From Psychrobacillus sp044762655 (GTDB lineage: Bacteria > Bacillota > Bacilli > Bacillales_A > Planococcaceae): a stretch of DNA of 64,000 nucleotides. How positions within the stretch are numbered: the first letter of the stretch is position 1; the number at the start of each line of letters is the position of its first letter. A program made the position numbers and the translations under genes. Below are positions 43,753 through 50,958 of the stretch, piece by piece. The notes below the pieces were generated by a model, which worked only from the letters and a program-made list of their open reading frames with translations, made no database searches and was not told where the DNA came from. The stretch lies in assembly GCF_044762655.1 (NCBI RefSeq), contig NZ_JBIWER010000003.1, positions 124,001 to 188,000 of the forward strand, written 5' to 3'.

Positions 43753-43779
43753 TTAGCACTCGTTCGAAGAGAGTGCTAA
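43753..43779. promoter_or_regulatory. CIRCE operator
   Basis: TTAGCACTC and GAGTGCTAA separated by exactly 9 nt, a perfect CIRCE element. It lies between the promoter and the hrcA start and is the HrcA binding site. Confidence 0.98.
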
Positions 43780-43790
43780 TACTCATATAA

Positions 43791-43819
43791 AACTTATCAA
43801 ATCTACAGAAAACTGTCAA
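43791..43819 (-). promoter_or_regulatory. Promoter of the hrcA-grpE-dnaK operon
   Basis: On the minus strand a consensus TTGACA (43814-43819) is followed after 17 nt by TAAGTT (43791-43796). CIRCE lies just downstream. The -10 is weak, the -35 perfect. Confidence 0.6.
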
Positions 43820-43833
43820 CGATTTCGCTTCAT

Positions 43834-44967
43834 TTATTTCAGGAAATGTTGAAACACTTCATTTCCCATAAACCTTCCACGTGTAGTCAGCCTCACAAAA
43901 TTATTTTCTATGACTATTAATTCCTTTTGAAGCAACTTATCTAGTTCTTTTCCGTACACATCACGAAGCGTAAGACTATATCTTCCCTCAAACTTCTCAA
44001 GAGATACGCCTTCATTCTTTCTTAACCCTAAAAACATTTCTTCTTCCATTTTCTCCATTTCTGTAACTTCTTTTTGCATCATTAGAGGCTTGTCCCCTAA
44101 ATCGATGGTTTGCATATATTTTTTAAGTGGTCCGTGATTCGAATATCTTACACCGCCCGCATATCCATGTGCGCCCGCACCTAATCCTATATACTCGTCA
44201 TTGTTCCAATACAGTAAATTATGCTTCGATTCTTTTCCTTCATACGCAAAGTTACTGATCTCGTATTGAGTATATCCGTGACTTTTCATTTCCTCTAAAA
44301 GGTAGCTGTACATCTCTGCCTCTAAATCTTCACCAGGAAGAGATAGTTTCCCTTTGGATAGAAGATTATAAAAAATTGTCTTCGGTTCTACTAATAAAGA
44401 ATAGGCCGATATATGAGGGATTTTTAAGCGGAATGCTTCTTGCAAGGATGCTTTCCATTGTTCCATTGTTTGGTTAGGAAGACCATACATCAAATCAATG
44501 CTAATCGAAGGGAAATTAGTTTGTTTGGCATATCCGATCACTTCATAAACATGATCATTAGAATGCGTTCTACCTAATACTTTTAAAAGCTCCTGATCAA
44601 AGGTTTGCACACCCATACTTAAACGGTTTACACCAAATTCGCGCATCTTTTGCATTTTCTCGAGTGTCAGCTCGTCTGGATTAGCTTCGGATGTAAATTC
44701 TGTAACATGTTCCATTGGTATATGTTGATGAATTAATGATAACAATCGGTCCAATTGTTCTACAGTTAAGGAGGTAGGTGTACCTCCACCAATAAATATT
44801 GTTGTAATCTCTGCTTTTTCTAAATCACTTTGCCACAAAGCCATTTCTTTTCCAAGCGACTCAATATATTCATCCACTGGTTGGTTTTGAAAGAAAAATT
44901 TATTGAAATCACAGTAATTACAAATTTGATGACAGAAAGGAATATGTATATATACGCCTCGTACCAT
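43834..44967 (-). CDS. hemW: Radical-SAM heme chaperone HemW
   Basis: A 377-residue protein of the coproporphyrinogen III oxidase-like group. It has the radical-SAM motif CHQICNYCDF (Cys at about 12, 16, 19), the GGGTPTSL loop (about 60-67) and the HemN C-terminal domain. Members like this one, with the CxxxCxxC motif followed by Phe, act in heme delivery rather than CPO activity. It lies between lepA and hrcA as in B. subtilis. Confidence 0.92.
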   Translation of the reverse strand: MVRGVYIHIPFCHQICNYCDFNKFFFQNQPVDEYIESLGKEMALWQSDLEKAEITTIFIGGGTPTSLTVEQLDRLLSLIHQHIPMEHVTEFTSEANPDELTLEKMQKMREFGVNRLSMGVQTFDQELLKVLGRTHSNDHVYEVIGYAKQTNFPSISIDLMYGLPNQTMEQWKASLQEAFRLKIPHISAYSLLVEPKTIFYNLLSKGKLSLPGEDLEAEMYSYLLEEMKSHGYTQYEISNFAYEGKESKHNLLYWNNDEYIGLGAGAHGYAGGVRYSNHGPLKKYMQTIDLGDKPLMMQKEVTEMEKMEEEMFLGLRKNEGVSLEKFEGRYSLTLRDVYGKELDKLLQKELIVIENNFVRLTTRGRFMGNEVFQHFLK

Positions 44968-44992
44968 TTCTATCCCTACTTTCGTTTATAAA

Positions 44993-45025
44993 TGAAAAAG
45001 GAGGATGCTAGTGCCTCCCCCTTCG
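44993..45025 (-). terminator. Intrinsic terminator between lepA and hemW
   Basis: On the minus strand AAGGGGGAGG pairs with CCTCCTTTTT around a 9-nt loop; TTTTTC follows. It follows lepA by about 6 nt. Confidence 0.75.
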
Positions 45026-45030
45026 TTTTA

Positions 45031-46860
45031 TTATTTATTTGGCTCGTCCATTTTTAGAACAGCCATGAATGCTTCCTGTGGAACTTCCACAGAACCTACT
45101 TGTTTCATACGTTTTTTACCTTCTTTTTGCTTATCAAGAAGTTTACGCTTACGAGAAATATCTCCACCGTAACATTTAGCCAAAACGTTTTTACCGATTG
45201 ACTTGATCGTGGATCTAGCAACAATTTTTTGCCCGATTGCTGCTTGCACGGGAACTTCAAATTGCTGTCTCGGTATTAACGCTTTTAGTTTTTCTACTAT
45301 TAGCTTACCACGTTCGTAAGAGAAGTCGCGGTGAACGATAAAGCTAAGTGCATCGACTTTTTCACTGTTAAGCAGAATGTCCATTTTTACTAATTTAGAT
45401 TCTTTATATCCGATTAAGTCATAATCGAAAGAAGCGTAACCTTTTGTACTTGATTTTAATGCATCAAAAAAGTCATACACGATTTCTGATAATGGAATTT
45501 CATAAATAATATTTACGCGAGCTTTTGATAAAAAGTCCATTGTAATAAAGTTCCCACGTTTACGCTGACAAAGCTCCATAACGGAACCAACGTAATCCTC
45601 AGGAACCATAATAGATGCTTTCACATATGGCTCTTCAATTGTTTCTACTTTTTGTGCATCCGGCATCATAGATGGATTATCCACTTTTAGGGTTTCTCCG
45701 TTTGTAAGTTTCACATCATAGATAACACTAGGTGCTGTCGTAATTAAATCAATTTTAAATTCTCGTTCAATACGCTCTTGAATTATCTCCATATGTAGTA
45801 GGCCTAAGAAACCACAGCGATATCCAAAACCTAAAGCTTGAGAAGTCTCAGGTTCAAATTCAAGTGCTGAGTCATTCAATTGTAATTTCTCTAAAGCATC
45901 ACGTAAATCTACATATTTTGTATTATCGATTGGATACAATCCACAAAATACCATTGGATTCATTTTTCTATATCCAGCTAAAGGTTCTGTTGCAGGGTTT
46001 TCAGCTAATGTAATTGTATCACCGACACTTGAATCGCCTACATTTTTCATAGACGCTGTCAAGAAACCAACATCCCCAACAGTTAGTTCAGAGCGTTGTG
46101 TTGTTTTAGGAGTAAATACTCCCGTTTCTACTACTTCAAATTCTTTACCAGAAGACATCATTTTGATCGTATCGCCTGGTTTGACTGAACCTTCCATAAT
46201 ACGAATATAAACGATTACTCCTCGATAAGGGTCGAATAAGGAGTCAAATATTAATGCCTTTAATGGCGCATTTGGATCTCCTGTTGGAGCGGGTACTTTT
46301 TCTACAATCTGTTCAAGAATTTCTTCGATACCAATTCCTGCTTTTGCAGAAGCTAAAACCGCCTCGGATGCATCCAAACCGATGACTTCCTCTACTTCGC
46401 CTCTTACTCGTTCTGGATCAGCTGCTGGAAGATCAATTTTATTGATAACTGGAAGTATTTCTAGGTCATTATCTAAAGCCAAATACACATTTGCAAGTGT
46501 TTGAGCTTCAATACCTTGCGCTGCATCTACAACTAAAATAGCTCCTTCACACGCTGCTAAGCTTCGAGACACCTCATAGGTGAAATCGACATGCCCAGGA
46601 GTATCAATAAGATGGAAAATATACTCTTCACCGTCTTTTGCATTGTAAGTCAATTGGATAGCATTCAATTTAATTGTAATACCGCGTTCACGTTCAAGAT
46701 CCATTGAGTCAAGAAGTTGATTTTTCATTTCACGTGAAGTTATTGTTTGTGTTTTTTCTAATATACGATCTGCAAGTGTCGATTTCCCATGGTCAATATG
46801 GGCAATAATCGAAAAATTACGTATTTTCTTCTGTCGTGCCAGTCTCTCATCATTATTCAT
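45031..46860 (-). CDS. lepA: Elongation factor 4 (LepA), ribosome back-translocase
   Basis: A 609-residue translational GTPase. G1 is AHIDHGKST (about 18-26), G2 and G3 include DTPGHVD (about 84-90), and G4 is NKIDLP. EF-G-like domains follow, and the LepA-specific C-terminal domain contains GGDISRKRKLLDKQKEGKKRMK. It acts on stalled or misassembled ribosomes. The order spoIIP-lepA-hemW matches B. subtilis. Confidence 0.98.
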   Translation of the reverse strand: MNNDERLARQKKIRNFSIIAHIDHGKSTLADRILEKTQTITSREMKNQLLDSMDLERERGITIKLNAIQLTYNAKDGEEYIFHLIDTPGHVDFTYEVSRSLAACEGAILVVDAAQGIEAQTLANVYLALDNDLEILPVINKIDLPAADPERVRGEVEEVIGLDASEAVLASAKAGIGIEEILEQIVEKVPAPTGDPNAPLKALIFDSLFDPYRGVIVYIRIMEGSVKPGDTIKMMSSGKEFEVVETGVFTPKTTQRSELTVGDVGFLTASMKNVGDSSVGDTITLAENPATEPLAGYRKMNPMVFCGLYPIDNTKYVDLRDALEKLQLNDSALEFEPETSQALGFGYRCGFLGLLHMEIIQERIEREFKIDLITTAPSVIYDVKLTNGETLKVDNPSMMPDAQKVETIEEPYVKASIMVPEDYVGSVMELCQRKRGNFITMDFLSKARVNIIYEIPLSEIVYDFFDALKSSTKGYASFDYDLIGYKESKLVKMDILLNSEKVDALSFIVHRDFSYERGKLIVEKLKALIPRQQFEVPVQAAIGQKIVARSTIKSIGKNVLAKCYGGDISRKRKLLDKQKEGKKRMKQVGSVEVPQEAFMAVLKMDEPNK

Positions 46861-47050
46861 ACTTGTTCACTCCTAATTTAACTACTTGCATTATAACAGA
46901 TAAAGGATTGTTTAAAAAATATTACTGTAACATTTTATGTACACTCTAAATCATTATATTTGATAAAAATAAAAATAAATAATTTTTTGCCAGAATTTAA
47001 TCTTATCAAAGACCCGTACATAACACAATCTACGAGTATATTTTCATACT

Positions 47051-47092
47051 AAAAGAGATGAGGCATCTATCATTTGCTTCATCTCTTTTTGC
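47051..47092 (-). terminator. Intrinsic terminator of spoIIP
   Basis: On the minus strand AAAAAGAGATGAAGC pairs with GCCTCATCTCTTTT (one or two mismatches). It begins 6 nt after the spoIIP stop. Confidence 0.8.
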
Positions 47093-47097
47093 TTTAC

Positions 47098-47916
47098 TTA
47101 TAGTGGTAGTTCTTGTTCATTTAACATATTGGATAACGCTTTTGCTAAAACAGCAATGGAGCGATTTAATTCTTGTTCATTATTCTCAATGCCACCTAGT
47201 TCTACATTAAGTAAGTTTTCGGAAAGGTCTTGATTGTAGACACCGTCTACTCCTTTACCTTCTCTTGGCAATATCCCTCTTGAAATCCCAGGTACTAATT
47301 TATTTAATTCGTTAGAAAGATTTTGTGCAAGCTGTTCATTCCATTTATAGTTGGGGTGCTCTCGGCCAATAACAAATATAAATTTAGCGTAACTTTCTTC
47401 ACCACTTTTAAGCGTTGTCACATTTGCTTTAGCGGAATCTCTGTGAATATCTAAAATAATATCGTATTCTTTTTGACCAATTGCTTTTTGAACAAAAGGT
47501 CGTATTGAATGATACTGCTTCGCATCCCCAGTACTCTCAGGTCCCAAAATATCGGCTTCTAATTGATGTAATGCAAACTGAGCAGTTATCTGCTCTTGAA
47601 AGGACGTAATATTGTTTTCTGGATGGTACGTAGCAATTTTTTCACCTTTAGCCGCTAAAATAGGTTTATAAGCTTCTTGTGAATGGGTAAAATAGACAAA
47701 TGCTTTTTTGGGTTCCAATATTTCAGAGACTGCTGTTTTTGTTTCTAACTGGGCGGCATAAACTACAGCCGAGCTTTCTTCTTTTGGAACTACTTCCTTT
47801 GTTTCTGTTTGTTGCTTTTGTTGCGGGAAAAGAGGCGTTTGGACGGTTGCAATAATAATTGGAGCTAAAAATAAAAGTAATAAAATGCTAACTACATTCT
47901 TTAAGGACTTAGCCAT
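47098..47916 (-). CDS. spoIIP: Stage II sporulation protein P (peptidoglycan amidase/endopeptidase), short form
   Basis: A 272-residue cell-wall hydrolase used in engulfment with SpoIID and SpoIIM. A membrane anchor (about 6-26) and a Gln/Glu-rich linker precede the hydrolase domain. Key motifs are YFTHSQEAY, DIHRDSA (about 148-154), GVYNQDLSE and the NVELGG region with a catalytic Glu. ATG 47916 has GAGGAGAGTGG upstream. The B. subtilis protein is about 400 residues. The reduction lies in the linker between anchor and hydrolase, not in the catalytic part. Confidence 0.9.
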   Translation of the reverse strand: MAKSLKNVVSILLLLFLAPIIIATVQTPLFPQQKQQTETKEVVPKEESSAVVYAAQLETKTAVSEILEPKKAFVYFTHSQEAYKPILAAKGEKIATYHPENNITSFQEQITAQFALHQLEADILGPESTGDAKQYHSIRPFVQKAIGQKEYDIILDIHRDSAKANVTTLKSGEESYAKFIFVIGREHPNYKWNEQLAQNLSNELNKLVPGISRGILPREGKGVDGVYNQDLSENLLNVELGGIENNEQELNRSIAVLAKALSNMLNEQELPL

Positions 47917-47970
47917 AATTTCCACTCTCCTCACACAATCGTATGAAGAGAGCAGCAATTTTAGAACGCT

Positions 47971-48987
47971 TTATCTAGTTGTAATCCAACTTTCTATCCC
48001 GTTGGAAAGAATATATGCATAGTGCTCAACCCAAGCATCCGTTTCTTTTGGAGTAACAAATAAGGATGGATTTTTACCAACAAAAACTTCCTCAAATAAT
48101 TTTCTTTTTTCATCTGTTGGCCATGTAACCCATTCTCCAAAAACTGGTTGCAGTACAGATTTATCAATGTTCGATTTTTTACTAGAAACCATCGGCGTGA
48201 CTGCTAATGCCGAGGAGGGGCTACCTTTTTCTTCAATCTTAGAAGCAATATAATGAATGACCTGCTCCATTGCATCCGCGTATAATACTGGTCCGTCTAC
48301 AACCATTGGAATCCCGATTGCTGTTACGGGAACTCCATATACCTCTTCTGAGATTTCTTTTCGCTGGTTTCCTACTCCTGAGCCGGGATGTATCCCTGTA
48401 TTAGTCAATTGAATTGTTTTGCATAGCCGTTCACTATTTCTAGCTGCCAAAGCATCTAAAACGATGATTAAATCCGGTTTATACGCATTGCTAATTGCTT
48501 GGACAAAATCACTTGTTTCAAAACCGGTTTGTCCTGTTACTCCTGGCGCATACATAACTACCTTTACTCGCTCTGCATTTTCGGTCAATGAAGAACCTTG
48601 TAAATATTCGATAGTCTTTGGACCAATGGCATCAGGTGTTATCGTTGCATTACCTAACCCAATGATTAAAATTTTGGATTCCTTCGATAGATTTAAATCA
48701 TGATGCATCTCTCTTAGCTTTTCGATAAACGTTTTTTCTAAAGCTTTGAAACTATCCTCATCATCTGGACTCACCGTCAAATCTGTTAATGTAATATACT
48801 TACCTTTTTTCTTCCCTATTTTCTTTTCTCCCTCTTCATTCACTTCAATTGATGTAATCAGTACGGCGCCAGCACGTTTTTCCTCAAATGTAATCCCCTC
48901 GGAATTTTCAAGCTTGTTTTTTTCCTTGGCTGTACGATGCTTTACCATTTCATCCGATTCGTCTAACAAATCAGTTCTTCCCCACAT
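47971..48987 (-). CDS. gpr: Germination protease GPR
   Basis: A 338-residue aspartic-type protease (A25) that degrades small acid-soluble spore proteins during germination. It is made as a zymogen with a short N-terminal propeptide. Recognisable regions are IIGLGNATITPDAIGPKTIEYL, DALAARNSERLCKTIQLTNTGIHPGSGVGN and VPVTAIGIPMVVDG. The upstream sequence carries a sigma-G-like promoter, as expected for a forespore gene. ATG follows GAGGTGA. It is followed by spoIIP with a short gap. Confidence 0.95.
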   Translation of the reverse strand: MWGRTDLLDESDEMVKHRTAKEKNKLENSEGITFEEKRAGAVLITSIEVNEEGEKKIGKKKGKYITLTDLTVSPDDEDSFKALEKTFIEKLREMHHDLNLSKESKILIIGLGNATITPDAIGPKTIEYLQGSSLTENAERVKVVMYAPGVTGQTGFETSDFVQAISNAYKPDLIIVLDALAARNSERLCKTIQLTNTGIHPGSGVGNQRKEISEEVYGVPVTAIGIPMVVDGPVLYADAMEQVIHYIASKIEEKGSPSSALAVTPMVSSKKSNIDKSVLQPVFGEWVTWPTDEKRKLFEEVFVGKNPSLFVTPKETDAWVEHYAYILSNGIESWITTR

Positions 48988-49003
48988 ATAATCACCTCAA
49001 AAT

Positions 49004-49034
49004 TAGTGTGGTCGATGTGTCAAGTAAATATTCT
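49004..49034 (-). promoter_or_regulatory. Sigma-G-type promoter of gpr
   Basis: On the minus strand AGAATA (49029-49034) and CACACTA (49004-49010) with an 18-nt spacer match the sigma-G consensus (TGAATA, 17-18, CATACTA), only about 20 nt upstream of the gpr start. gpr is a known sigma-G gene. Confidence 0.6.
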
Positions 49035-49047
49035 TTGCATTTATATA

Positions 49048-49076
49048 TTGCAATTTGTTTTTGTGTTTGTTAAAAT
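49048..49076 (+). promoter_or_regulatory. Sigma-A promoter of rpsT
   Basis: TTGCAA (49048-49053) and TAAAAT (49071-49076) with a 17-nt spacer, 60 nt upstream of rpsT. It diverges from the gpr promoter. Confidence 0.7.
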
Positions 49077-49135
49077 AATGCTTGTTGTATTAGAAAGAAA
49101 TGTATCATCTCAGACCTTATTAGGAGGTGAAAGGT

Positions 49136-49384
49136 ATGCCAAACATTAAATCTGCTATTAAACGTGTTAAGACGAATGAGAGATTAAACACTCAAAACGC
49201 ACAAGCAAAATCAGCAATGCGTACTGCTGTGAGAAAAGCTGATGCTGCTGCTCTTAATAACGACGAAAACGCAAAAGATCTTATTAAAACTGCTATTCAA
49301 CAACTTGAAAAAGCAGCTTCAAAAGGATTAATTCATAAAAACGCAGCTTCTCGTAAGAAGTCTCAATTAATGAAAAAAGCGTAA
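49136..49384 (+). CDS. rpsT: 30S ribosomal protein S20
   Basis: An 82-residue basic helical protein (MPNIKSAIKRVKTNERLN...) binding 16S rRNA. ATG 49136 has a perfect TAGGAGGTGA in front; an earlier in-frame GTG lies inside that site and is not the start. It stands alone, with its own promoter and terminator, divergent from gpr. Confidence 0.97.
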   Translation: MPNIKSAIKRVKTNERLNTQNAQAKSAMRTAVRKADAAALNNDENAKDLIKTAIQQLEKAASKGLIHKNAASRKKSQLMKKA

Positions 49385-49389
49385 TAAAT

Positions 49390-49428
49390 AAAAGACTGAC
49401 CGATTTAATCGGTCAGTCTTTATTTTTT
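49390..49428 (+). terminator. Intrinsic terminator of rpsT
   Basis: AAAGACTGACCGAT and ATCGGTCAGTCTTT form a perfect stem, followed by ATTTTTT. Confidence 0.93.
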
Positions 49429-49477
49429 GTTTCAAAAATCTAATGGACAAGCATTTTGAATCAGATACAAAGCCTCG

Positions 49478-50482
49478 TTATTTTAACAAAAACATCTCTA
49501 AAATTCGATCTCGATTTATATTGAGTGTTTTTAACTGTAAGTCTACAGTCGCTAAGTCATTTAGGGTTTGCAACAGTTTTTGCTCATTATGAAGCATTGG
49601 GTGATCTATTAATAACTTTACTCGATAGGGATGAACCTTAAGCTGATTGGCAATTTGCTGTGCGTGGTAGCCTTTTTTCTTTAAATGGCTAACCTGCACC
49701 ATCAATCTCACCTGTGTAGCTATTAATGCATTTAATTTCAATGGGTCTTCTTTTCGTTTCAATAAATCATGATAAATTTCAATTGCTTCACTTTTATTCC
49801 CCGAAAGATAAGCATTTCCTAATGTAAAAACGTCCTGTTCGAGTGTACGGACAAGCAATTTCTTAATCGTTTCTATTTCAATTTCTTGCTCTTCTCCAAT
49901 AAAAGTTGCTATTTTAGCTAACTCTGTTTGCAGATGGACAAGATCAGTACCACCCAGTTCGATTAAGCAATCTATAGATTCATCAGACATCGTTTTCCCA
50001 TGGGTAGAAAGCTCATGTAAAACCCATCCTTTTAGATCGTGAACTTGTAAACTTGCTGATTCAATTACATTAGCTGCATGTTTCATAGCCTTCGTAATCT
50101 TCTTGCGTTCATCCAGTTTCTCATACGGTGCTATAAAAACGGTAACCGCTGATGGTGAAGGAGATTTAAGCCACTCTTCTAGACTCACCGTATCATGAGC
50201 TATTTTTTCTTTTCCTTTTTCAGTTGCTTTTAAAAAGAAAGCATTTTTTGCTATTACTAGTTTCCTATCTGAAAAAAAAGGTATAGTATCTGCCTCATAC
50301 ATTACCTCGTCTACTTTACTGTCCTCCAGATCAAACATGATAACTTCTAATTCCCCTTGGTCACTTAATTGTCTTTTGATTCTTTTTAATGTTTCTTCTA
50401 TAAAATATGCTTCACTGCCATATAATAAATATACAGATGAAATGTTATTTTTCGAAATTTGCATCCACTTTTCTGAAATCAT
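49478..50482 (-). CDS. holA: DNA polymerase III delta subunit HolA
   Basis: A 334-residue clamp-loader subunit that opens the beta sliding clamp. The N-terminal AAA-like fold opens with YLLYGSEAYFIEETLKRIK (about 18-36). Helical C-terminal regions include LEQDVFTLGNAYLSGN and the AQQIANQLKVHPYRVKLL stretch near the end, all typical of the delta family. It is B. subtilis yqeN, convergent with rpsT and divergent from yqzM. Confidence 0.93.
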   Translation of the reverse strand: MISEKWMQISKNNISSVYLLYGSEAYFIEETLKRIKRQLSDQGELEVIMFDLEDSKVDEVMYEADTIPFFSDRKLVIAKNAFFLKATEKGKEKIAHDTVSLEEWLKSPSPSAVTVFIAPYEKLDERKKITKAMKHAANVIESASLQVHDLKGWVLHELSTHGKTMSDESIDCLIELGGTDLVHLQTELAKIATFIGEEQEIEIETIKKLLVRTLEQDVFTLGNAYLSGNKSEAIEIYHDLLKRKEDPLKLNALIATQVRLMVQVSHLKKKGYHAQQIANQLKVHPYRVKLLIDHPMLHNEQKLLQTLNDLATVDLQLKTLNINRDRILEMFLLK

Positions 50483-50548
50483 GATAAGTGCTCCTTGCTA
50501 ATTATAGTTATTTCATTATAACGTAAATACGTGGATAAAGTGAAACTT

Positions 50549-50656
50549 CCATCTGTGGGGTTTTCTTTATCCCACAGATGGTTAGTTGAACCAATCGGGG
50601 ATTTACAGGCTGTTTATACCACCTATTTTTCCTAGGATAGGGTATTACAGCCTGTT
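50549..50656. other. Two nested or adjacent hairpins between holA and yqzM
   Basis: First hairpin: CCATCTGTGGG (50549-50559) pairs perfectly with CCCACAGATGG (50571-50581). Second: ACAGGCTGT (about 50605-50613) pairs with ACAGCCTGT (about 50647-50655), with inner pairs ATACC/GGTAT and CTAT/ATAG. There is no T-run. It lies between divergent genes where promoters would be expected. The function is unknown. Confidence 0.5.
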
Positions 50657-50765
50657 AAATCGGGAGAAATTGTGACAAGATAGATCTAACTATAAAAAGA
50701 AAGGTTTGTATATAGATTTTTTATAGGCAATCCTTTATAATTAGGTGGAAATAGGAGGGGTAACA

Positions 50766-50900
50766 ATGAATGAGTTTGAACAAAATGTCCAGTCGAAACG
50801 TAACGACGCGATCGACTCTGGTGTAGGTTTTGTAGTCTCCTTTGGTTTTTTTGCAATCATGTTTGTCATTGCAACTGTTATTGAGTTCGTATCTCGATAA
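50766..50900 (+). CDS. yqzM: YqzM family small membrane protein
   Basis: A 44-residue protein MNEFEQNVQSKRNDAIDSGV... with one hydrophobic helix (about 20-40). ATG 50766 is preceded by ATAGGAGGGG. The position between holA and comEC matches yqzM of B. subtilis. It is convergent with comEC and shares a bidirectional terminator. Function unknown. Confidence 0.85.
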   Translation: MNEFEQNVQSKRNDAIDSGVGFVVSFGFFAIMFVIATVIEFVSR

Positions 50901-50911
50901 AAAGAAACTTG

Positions 50912-50946
50912 AAAAGGGTTTTGCCTCGTGAAGGTAAAACCCTTTT
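50912..50946. terminator. Bidirectional terminator between yqzM and comEC
   Basis: AAAAGGGTTTT pairs with AAAACCCTTTT with a 13-nt loop, T-rich on both sides. It serves the convergent genes yqzM and comEC. Confidence 0.85.
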
Positions 50947-50958
50947 CTCATTTTATAG

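Noticed and set aside
43741..43819. N-terminal extension of HrcA (MTVFCRFDKFY...)
   Set aside because: It runs through CIRCE and the promoter; the true start is ATG 43738.
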